Source of the DNA: Actinosynnema pretiosum
Lineage (GTDB): Bacteria > Actinomycetota > Actinomycetes > Mycobacteriales > Pseudonocardiaceae
DNA: 64,000 bases
Assembly: GCF_024171695.1 (NCBI RefSeq)
Contig: NZ_JAMTCF010000002.1
Span: 558,001-622,000, forward strand
Reading direction: 5' to 3'
Shown here: in pieces, positions 58,701-64,000 of the stretch
Layout of the letters: the number at the start of each line of letters is the position of its first letter
Numbering within the stretch: position 1 is the stretch's first letter
Position numbers and translations under genes: made by a program
Notes under the pieces: model-generated
Told to the model about the DNA's origin: nothing
The model's input: only the letters and a program-made list of their open reading frames with translations
The model's database searches: none

Positions 58701-60908
58701 GGGTCCGAGTTGGGACATGCCCAACGCCGCGTCATCCCACCCCAGAGTGCTCGAATTGGGATCGTTCAGCACTCGGCGGTACACCTCGGCGGCCTTCACC
58801 TGGTGGGCAAAGTCGATTTCTAGCAGGCCGGTCGCCGCTGTCACCAGGTCGTTGGGGGGTGTCTCGGCGTCGTCCAGCTCGCCCAGCAGGAAGTCGGTGG
58901 CATCGCGGTTGCCGTCCGGACCCATCGCCGCCAGCAGTACGGCGGCCGTTCGGTGGTCATTGGGGGAGGCGTACCGGTCCGCTAGAACGGCGCGCAACCC
59001 CCGCTCCGCCGGAGCCCGGTGGGCGGTTCCCGCCTCGGACAGCGCCTCTGCGGCCTTCAACTTGATCTCCGCGACTGCGGTCCCATCGTCGACCAGTGCG
59101 GTGAGGAACGCGATCGCCTCCTCTCGGTGCTCTCCCCGCAGCCGCACGCCCAGCGCCTTGGCCGCCTCAGTTCTGCTCGCCCACGGGGCGAGCGGGTCCC
59201 GCATCAGGTCGAGCAGCCAGTCCCGGAGGCCGGGATACCCGGTCGCCCTGCTGGCCCGCGACACCAGGGCCAGGCTCGGGTACTGGCTGGTCATTGCCCA
59301 GCCGCGCGCGGTGGTGAAGAACTCCGTAGTGGCGTCCGAGCCGGTGGGCAGGTGCATGGCCAGCAGCCGCGCAGCGAGCAGGTGTGCCTCCCGGTCGCCG
59401 TTGTGCAGCCAGCGCAGCAGCGGGTCCGCTTCACCGGGGTGCAGGTGGCTGTGGTGCAGCAGCACCGACCGCGCGAACCGGCCTCGGTCCTCGCCACGTG
59501 CGGTGTGCAGCAGCGTCGCGAACGGCTCGCCTGGGGTGAAGGTCTCCGGCAGCTCCTTGGCCCGTGACGTGGCCGCCAAGTGCTCGGCGAAGCTGTGGTG
59601 CAGGAAGCGCAGGTCGTCGTTGCGGACGGTCAGCAAGCCCGCCGAGGTCAGGTCGTCCAGTTGCACGGCCGGGGCGTGCTCGGCCGTCCACTCGCGCGCG
59701 GCGACGGCCAGGGACGTGTCCGTCTCCACCCGCACCCTGCCCAGGTGCTCCAGCAGCGGCGTCCGGTGCGGGGCGAACGTCGCCGAGGGCGTGCGCAGGG
59801 ACAGCAGGAACCCCAGGTACGCCTCGTACAGCTCGTACTGGCTGTCCGGCAGCGGTCGCCACCCGCGCTGCTCGAAGACGATCGCCGCGAGCGTCGCCAG
59901 CAGCGGGACGCTGACCAGCTCCCCCAGGTGCGCCTTGTCGATCTCGCGGATGAACCGCTCCGCCACCTCCGGCCCCTCGTCGAACCACTGGGCCGCGAAC
60001 CGCTTCAGCGCCTCCTCGTCGAACGGTTGCAACTCGTACCGCCGTGCCCCCGCTCGGTGCAGCGGGGCGAGTGCCGCGCCGTCCAGGGGGCGGCTGGTGA
60101 GCACGACCCGGTAGGGCGAGTCCACCGCGCACCGCGCCAACGCCCGCACCAACCGCTCCTGGTCATCCAGGTCTGCCACCTCGTCCAAGCCGTCGACCAG
60201 CAGCAACCACCGGCACCCCGCGAATCTGCCGCGCAGCAGCTCGGGGGACGGCGGCGAGTGGAGCAGGGAGTCGTACTCGGCCTGCAGGCTCTCCGCCAGC
60301 ACCTCGGGGAACGGGCCCCGCCGCTTGGCCAGCTCCCGCGCGGTCACCCGCAGCGGCAGCACCGGCTCAGCCAGTGGACGCGCCGTGCTCGCGGTGAGCC
60401 AGCAGGCCGCGATGTCCGATGCCAGGCGCAGCGACAGGGTCGACTTGCCCTGGCCCGCCGCCCCGACGACGAGCAGGTGCGCGTCACCGTCCAGCGCCTC
60501 CCGCACGGTCTTCGCGGGTGGTCGCACCGACAGGCGGATCGCCTTGGGCGGCACGGGCTCCACCCAGTTGCCTCGCTCGTCCAGGACCGGCTTCGGCTGC
60601 TCGCTCGAACGCTCCTCGATGCTGTTGCCCAAGTCCTGGCGCACGTACACCGTCGACAGCGCCGGGTTGCGCGCCCCCGGCAACTTGTGGGGTGTGTGCT
60701 CGGCCGCCTCGATCTGGGCGTGCAGCAGCGAGACGACCGCAGCAGGCAGCGTCACCTGGTCACCCCAGGCCCGGACGTGCTGCTCCGGCGGCGGTGGCGG
60801 AGGACCGTGGAAGTGGATACCGCCGCTGACCGTTCCCGCCAGCACCGCCTGTCCCAGCGAGCTGTCCCGGATCGTGTTGGTGGCGACCACCCTCGGGTCC
60901 TCGTGCAC
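55785..60908 (-). CDS. Giant NACHT (STAND) ATPase with HEAT-repeat C-terminus
   Basis: About 1707 aa with GTG 60908, chosen because GGAGAGG lies about 8 nt upstream; ATG 60950 without an RBS is the longer option. An N-terminal motif (residues about 9-40) of the actinobacterial STAND type (NTI..SSLGQAVLAGTVSGGIHFHG) is followed by PPPPPP. Then NACHT: Walker A GAAGQGKST (149-157), Walker B RWLLLVDGLDE (233-243), sensor-1 TSR (271-273), and a winged-helix-like part to about residue 575. The rest is a very long alpha-solenoid of HEAT-like repeats with Ala/Leu heptads. No nuclease, TIR or protease domain is visible. Family members include innate-immune-like and antiphage ATPases. Confidence 0.88.
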   Translation of the reverse strand: MHEDPRVVATNTIRDSSLGQAVLAGTVSGGIHFHGPPPPPPEQHVRAWGDQVTLPAAVVSLLHAQIEAAEHTPHKLPGARNPALSTVYVRQDLGNSIEERSSEQPKPVLDERGNWVEPVPPKAIRLSVRPPAKTVREALDGDAHLLVVGAAGQGKSTLSLRLASDIAACWLTASTARPLAEPVLPLRVTARELAKRRGPFPEVLAESLQAEYDSLLHSPPSPELLRGRFAGCRWLLLVDGLDEVADLDDQERLVRALARCAVDSPYRVVLTSRPLDGAALAPLHRAGARRYELQPFDEEALKRFAAQWFDEGPEVAERFIREIDKAHLGELVSVPLLATLAAIVFEQRGWRPLPDSQYELYEAYLGFLLSLRTPSATFAPHRTPLLEHLGRVRVETDTSLAVAAREWTAEHAPAVQLDDLTSAGLLTVRNDDLRFLHHSFAEHLAATSRAKELPETFTPGEPFATLLHTARGEDRGRFARSVLLHHSHLHPGEADPLLRWLHNGDREAHLLAARLLAMHLPTGSDATTEFFTTARGWAMTSQYPSLALVSRASRATGYPGLRDWLLDLMRDPLAPWASRTEAAKALGVRLRGEHREEAIAFLTALVDDGTAVAEIKLKAAEALSEAGTAHRAPAERGLRAVLADRYASPNDHRTAAVLLAAMGPDGNRDATDFLLGELDDAETPPNDLVTAATGLLEIDFAHQVKAAEVYRRVLNDPNSSTLGWDDAALGMSQLGPDHTAEAVRSLQAVVQDRARNCFIRVIAAQALAGLGLQHEAVAGELTIALLEEPGRTIGDRYTCASALSGFGSRFRDRAVEELRAVITHHSTSTPLVRMAASALGDISPEYFEEAAKVLWALLVELPTHGQGRASALSDMAALGTPHRDRALGELHELMTDRLSPALDRCEAATWLITSDPRFHAEARACLVEIAGSAQDPAVALKAWEGLLSLDESFQGPALAFLLDLLTAPPEDLWLYSITKFTKSSGDRQVVGNALASVAATSAGRYVRFSALSCLLALGKPFHRRAADLTCDLARSTMVPGFDFLYLAGLVSFLSAPLRKEVADAMHEVLHASPRQVVVIAYAVFKLGFDSDPVIVEALRSAFEHPVADRGAQREAGVLLARIAPTHLASVTRKALPPEEVTTHAWGSSVTELASMGADVVPGLVSLIDDETCDYRVRMTAGQVLCTLIPGDGRGLTALRHLAVEEHLPPARRSEAHMLLAAVSESDLGAAVAFHREVAGDETARAHDRAWAAVELTRLARSTAQSAVSLLRDLRDSDRAEYTRWLILLGQHTTLEVDLIAETARNFPHISSSLLPHLPRSLRTEVERDLLEDRTLPPKSSTPTKDRWGNLPLQGEAEAIMRDRLSAPESGPAERVAAVEALLSLSTRLADEAVDTLRELTRRPSHRRQALRTLAESGTEGWQDVVPEAVRIASDRRLPPRDRVAAMSLVVDIAPPELADGVRDLSGDLRLSVRDRVTVLHALRHVIGLSPLRRVRDDEQTSAAMRCQAGDLLGHFAPQDRVAKTHLLKTIAHDRAAPPALRVRSAVDLLGCGAAGREQALPLLLGLAQDEALPASARTRAARALVEEAPASRSRALKTLRSLLPTTTPFQRRGVWLAIGVAEPTEAALGLLEMARNPAHTPVTRVRCAEAITILRRDWKDKAALTARQIAFDVRVPWHVRRTAARHLARWSEVCREEARELLRALPH

Positions 60909-61002
60909 GCCTGGCCGCCTCTCCGCACTGAGCGCGTGTGACCCCGCCATCAATAGGCCACGTCACGCCAATGCCAACCGCACTCCTGCGGACAACCCCA
61001 AC

Positions 61003-61038
61003 AAAAGCGGGGCGGCAGCCCGAAGACCACCGCCCCGC
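61003..61038 (-). terminator. Terminator of the uronate/aldehyde dehydrogenase operon
   Basis: Stem GCGGGGCGG (61007-61015) / CCGCCCCGC (61030-61038), 9 bp perfect, followed on the minus strand by TTTTGTTGG: a canonical intrinsic terminator after the dehydrogenase stop. Confidence 0.85.
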
Positions 61039-61053
61039 CCGTCAGAACCGCCC

Positions 61054-62547
61054 TCAGCGCGTCCCCAGCACCCCGTCCACCCGCCTCGGGATGCCCAGCG
61101 GGTTCCCCGCCTGCAACTCCGGCGGCAGCAGTTCGTCCGGCCACGACTGGTAGCTCACCGGCGCCAGCCAGCGCCGGATCGACGTCGCGCCCACCGACGT
61201 GTGCAGCGGGTTCGTCGTCGCGGGCCACGGTCCGCCGTGGTGCATCCCCCACGCCACCGCCACGCCGGTCGGCCAGCCGTTGAAGATGATCCGGCCCGCC
61301 ACGCCCCGCAGCGCCTCCGCCGCCTGGGCCGCCAGGCCGTGCTCCTCCGGGTCCGCGTGCACCGTCCCCGTCAGCGTCCCCGGCAGCGACGGCAGCATCG
61401 CCAGCACCCGCGCGGGGTCGTCGTAGGTCACCACGACACCCGCCGGGCCGAAGTGCTCCTCGGTCAGCTTCCCGGCGTTCTCCTCGAACACCTCCACCGG
61501 CACGGTGAACAGCTTCGGCGCCGCCGTCCAGCCCTCCTCCGGGGCCGTGCCCTCGGCGACCAGCGACGCCAGGCCCGACGCCGCCAGGCCCTCGGTGCCC
61601 GACCGGTACGAGTCGCGCATCCGCTCGTTCAGCATCGCCCCGCCCGCCGACGCCGACACCGCGTCCGCCAGCGCGGGCACCAAGCCCGCAGGGGCGAACA
61701 GCAGGCCCGGATTCGTGCAGAACTGGCCGACGCCCATCACCAGCGACCCGGCGAACCCCGCCGCGATCTCCGCCCCGCGCGCCGACGCCGCCGCGGGCAG
61801 CACCACCGCCGGGTTCACGCTCCCCAGCTCGCCGTAGAACGGGATCGGGTCCGGCCGCGACGACGCCAGGTCGAACAGCGCCCGACCACCGCCCGTGGAC
61901 CCGGTGAAGCCCACCGCCCGCACCGCCGGGTGCCGCACCAGCGCCACCCCGGCCTGCGTGCCGTACACGATCCCGAACACCCCGGCGGGCAGCACCGACG
62001 CCACCACCCGCGCGGTCTCCCGCGCCGTGCCCGGGTGCGCCGAGTGGGACTTCACCACCACCGGGCAGCCCGCCGCCAGCGCCGACGCCGTGTCGCCGCC
62101 CGCCACCGAGAACGCGAACGGGAAGTTCGACGCCGAGAACACCGCCACCGGCCCGATCGGGCGCAGCAGCCGCCGCAGCTCCGGCCTCGGCGGGATGATG
62201 TCCGGATCGGCGCCGTCCAGCACCGCCTCCACGTAGCTGCCCTCGCGCAGCACCCCCGCGAACAGCCGCAGCTGGTTCGTGGTCCGCTTCAGCTCCGTGG
62301 TCAGCCTCGGCACGCCCAGCGCCGTCTCGCGGTCGGCCGTTTCCACCAGCAGCCCGGACTCCGCGTCCAGCGCGTCCGCCAGCCGCTCCAGCACGTCGGC
62401 CCGCTCCGCGCCCGGCAGCGTCGACCAGGACGGGAACGCCGCCTGCGCCGCCCGCGCCAGCGCGTCCACCTCCGCGTCCGTCGTCACCGGCACCGGCTCG
62501 CCGAACGGCTCCCCGGTCCTCGGGTCGTACCCCTGCACGACGCTCAT
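61054..62547 (-). CDS. Aldehyde dehydrogenase, alpha-ketoglutaric semialdehyde type
   Basis: 497 aa, NAD(P)-dependent. GPVAVFSASNFPFAFSVAGGD is the cofactor loop; the catalytic Cys is in GQFCTNPGLLF; the general base Glu is in ELGSVNPAVVL. Composition fits oxidation of alpha-ketoglutaric semialdehyde, the last step of oxidative hexuronate or pentose breakdown. ATG overlaps the udh stop (ATGA). Confidence 0.9.
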   Translation of the reverse strand: MSVVQGYDPRTGEPFGEPVPVTTDAEVDALARAAQAAFPSWSTLPGAERADVLERLADALDAESGLLVETADRETALGVPRLTTELKRTTNQLRLFAGVLREGSYVEAVLDGADPDIIPPRPELRRLLRPIGPVAVFSASNFPFAFSVAGGDTASALAAGCPVVVKSHSAHPGTARETARVVASVLPAGVFGIVYGTQAGVALVRHPAVRAVGFTGSTGGGRALFDLASSRPDPIPFYGELGSVNPAVVLPAAASARGAEIAAGFAGSLVMGVGQFCTNPGLLFAPAGLVPALADAVSASAGGAMLNERMRDSYRSGTEGLAASGLASLVAEGTAPEEGWTAAPKLFTVPVEVFEENAGKLTEEHFGPAGVVVTYDDPARVLAMLPSLPGTLTGTVHADPEEHGLAAQAAEALRGVAGRIIFNGWPTGVAVAWGMHHGGPWPATTNPLHTSVGATSIRRWLAPVSYQSWPDELLPPELQAGNPLGIPRRVDGVLGTR

Positions 62548-63368
62548 CGCCCGGCCTCCTGAACCGCCGTGTCGAAGTCCGGACCGACCCACACGCCGCC
62601 CAGGTACTTCAGCGCCAACGACTCCGGGTCCGGCTCGCCGTGCTGGGCGATGACCTCCGCCGCGAACACCTCCGAGTCGTCCTCGGACACGTACCCCAGC
62701 TCCCGCGCCGCGTCCAGCGAGAACCACCGCCGGGTGTTGTCCGAGACGCCCCACACCACCCGGAAGCCCGGCGACGGCGCCGACAGGCACGCCTCGAACA
62801 GTCGCGCCCCGTCGTCCGGGGACAGCCACGTCGACAGCATCCGCACGTCGCGCGGCTTCTCGAAGCACGACCCGATCCGAATCGCGATCACGTCCAGCCC
62901 GTACCGCGCCGAGTACATCGACCCCAGCGCCTCCAACGCCACCTTGCTCACGCCGTAGTAGCTGTCCGGCTGCGGGAACAGCGCGTCACCGGCCTCGCCG
63001 GACGCCCGCTCGTAGAACCCCACCGCGTGGTTCGAGCTGGCCAGCACCACGCGCTTCACGCCCGCCCGCCTGGCGGCCTCCAGCACCGCGTGCGTGCCGT
63101 TGATGTTCACCTCCAGGATCTCCGCCCACGGCCGCTCCAGGCTGTGCCCGCCGAGGTGGATCACGGCGTCCACGCCCTCGCAGGCCCGTTCCACCGCCTC
63201 CAGGTCGGTCACCGAGGCGGTCACCAGCTCGACCTCCTCGCCCTCCTCGGCGGGGCGCTGCTCGGCGACGTCGAGCAGGCGCAGCACTCGGCCGGGCGCG
63301 GCCAACCGGGGGCGCATCAGCGAGCCGACGATGCCCGCCGCGCCGGTGATCAGGATCCGTGCGGTCAA
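62544..63368 (-). CDS. udh: Uronate dehydrogenase-like NAD-dependent epimerase/dehydratase
   Basis: 274 aa. Extended-SDR fold: ITGAAGIVGSLMRPRL (NAD loop), VIHLGGHSLERPW, SSNHAVGFY and catalytic YGVSK. The SSNHAVGF and GSCFEKPRDVRMLSTW strings are those of uronate dehydrogenases, which oxidise glucuronate/galacturonate to the lactone. Placed between the IclR regulator and the semialdehyde dehydrogenase, all on one strand. Confidence 0.9.
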   Translation of the reverse strand: MTARILITGAAGIVGSLMRPRLAAPGRVLRLLDVAEQRPAEEGEEVELVTASVTDLEAVERACEGVDAVIHLGGHSLERPWAEILEVNINGTHAVLEAARRAGVKRVVLASSNHAVGFYERASGEAGDALFPQPDSYYGVSKVALEALGSMYSARYGLDVIAIRIGSCFEKPRDVRMLSTWLSPDDGARLFEACLSAPSPGFRVVWGVSDNTRRWFSLDAARELGYVSEDDSEVFAAEVIAQHGEPDPESLALKYLGGVWVGPDFDTAVQEAGR

Positions 63369-63392
63369 CGGGGGAGCCTTTCCGTGAGGGGA

Positions 63393-64000
63393 TCAGCGGC
63401 CGAACTGCCGCAGCAGCTCGGTGACGGTGCGGGCCGCGTGCAGCAGCGCCCCCACCACCTGGCGCTCGTGCTCGCCGTCGAGCCTGCCCAGCGGCACCGA
63501 GCAGCTCATCGCGTCGAGCACGGGCGTGCGGTAGGGCAGCGCCACCGCGAAGCAGCCGAGACCGGGCGTGTTCTCCTCGCGCTCGTGGGCGTAGCCCACC
63601 CCGCGGAAGCCCGCGAGCTGCGCGTGCAGCGCCGCCCGGTCGGTGACGGTGTTCTGGGTGAGCGGGTCCAGCGTGGCGGGCAGGACGGCGTCGACCTCCT
63701 GCGGGGTGCGCGCGGCCAGCACCGCCTTGCCCAGCGACGTGGAGTGCGCGGGCAGCCGCCTGCCCACGCGCGAGACCACCCGCAGGTGGTGCTCGGACTC
63801 GCGGCTGGCCAGGTAGACCACGTCCGAGCCGTCGAGCCGCGCCAGGTGCACGGTCTCGTTGACCTCGCGCCTGACCTGCTCCATCACCCGGATGGCGACC
63901 TGCACCACCGGGTCGTGGTCCAGGTACGAGGTGCCGACGAGCAGCGCCCTCACCCCGATGCCGTACGTGCCCCTGGTGGAGTCCAGCTCCACCCAGCCCC
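63393..64000 (-). CDS. IclR-family regulator (N-terminus cut by window end)
   Basis: The C-terminal ligand domain is present: VHLARLDGSDVVYLASRES, RLPAHSTSLGKAVLAA, GVGYAHEREENTPGLGCFAVALPYRTPVLDAMSCSVP. The DNA-binding domain lies outside the window. It probably controls the downstream uronate genes on the same strand. The reading frame is open to the window end. Confidence 0.88.
   Translation of the reverse strand, partial: GWVELDSTRGTYGIGVRALLVGTSYLDHDPVVQVAIRVMEQVRREVNETVHLARLDGSDVVYLASRESEHHLRVVSRVGRRLPAHSTSLGKAVLAARTPQEVDAVLPATLDPLTQNTVTDRAALHAQLAGFRGVGYAHEREENTPGLGCFAVALPYRTPVLDAMSCSVPLGRLDGEHERQVVGALLHAARTVTELLRQFGR

Overview
The window is a GC-rich actinobacterial chromosome segment, most likely from a Pseudonocardiales organism of the Actinosynnema/Saccharothrix/Lentzea type. 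Supporting signs are GTG starts, a mycothiol-dependent enzyme, IdeR, paired XRE/DUF397 genes, and a core gene order that matches the mycobacterial nrdR-LysM-lexA-hflX-dapF-miaA-DUF349-miaB block. Almost every gene can be read from protein motifs. Family names come from recognised motifs and not from database searches.

Layout. 0-0.5 kb: 3' part of a short-chain dehydrogenase. 0.65-20 kb: core block with nrdJ and nrdR (tandem NrdR boxes), an SOS-type LysM gene divergent from lexA (two LexA boxes), a signal-peptide propeller protein, hflX, an inserted ArsR-like/MFS pair with a palindromic operator, dapF, miaA, a dioxygenase-like gene, a DUF349 gene, a membrane protein and miaB; then an orphan TAXI lipoprotein facing a two-component system. 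20-24.5 kb: a glutamate-type ABC operon (gluABCD) and an EcsC-family gene. 24.4-25.25 kb: an unusual array of hairpin, ribosome-binding site and 18-nt pentapeptide reading frame. 25-33.8 kb: CGNR regulator, mycothiol-dependent enzyme, DUF3500, endonuclease V, GH4 glycosidase, adenosine-type deaminase, secreted X-Pro peptidase, DUF4192. 34-42.4 kb: S9 peptidase, galE, galK, IdeR, sulfurtransferase and DUF3558 lipoprotein, interrupted by minisatellite-like intergenic arrays.

42.5-48.5 kb: an acuC deacetylase plus GNAT/acyl-CoA-synthetase-like acetyltransferase operon (reversible lysine acetylation), an orphan GluB paralogue and a GntR/UTRA regulator. 48.6-55.3 kb: small unknown protein, two tandem paralogues (one membrane-anchored), rtcB, a drug-type ABC exporter, a GNAT, and an XRE-DUF397 pair. 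55.3-55.8 kb: a hairpin-dense intergenic region ending in a strong terminator, possibly a structured RNA. 55.8-60.9 kb: a very large NACHT-HEAT STAND ATPase. 61-64 kb: uronate catabolism genes (semialdehyde dehydrogenase, uronate dehydrogenase, IclR regulator cut by the window end).

The most unusual features are the pentapeptide-ORF cassette array (24.4-25.25 kb), the NACHT-HEAT gene with its hairpin-rich downstream region, and an orphan TAXI protein next to a histidine kinase without any TRAP permease.
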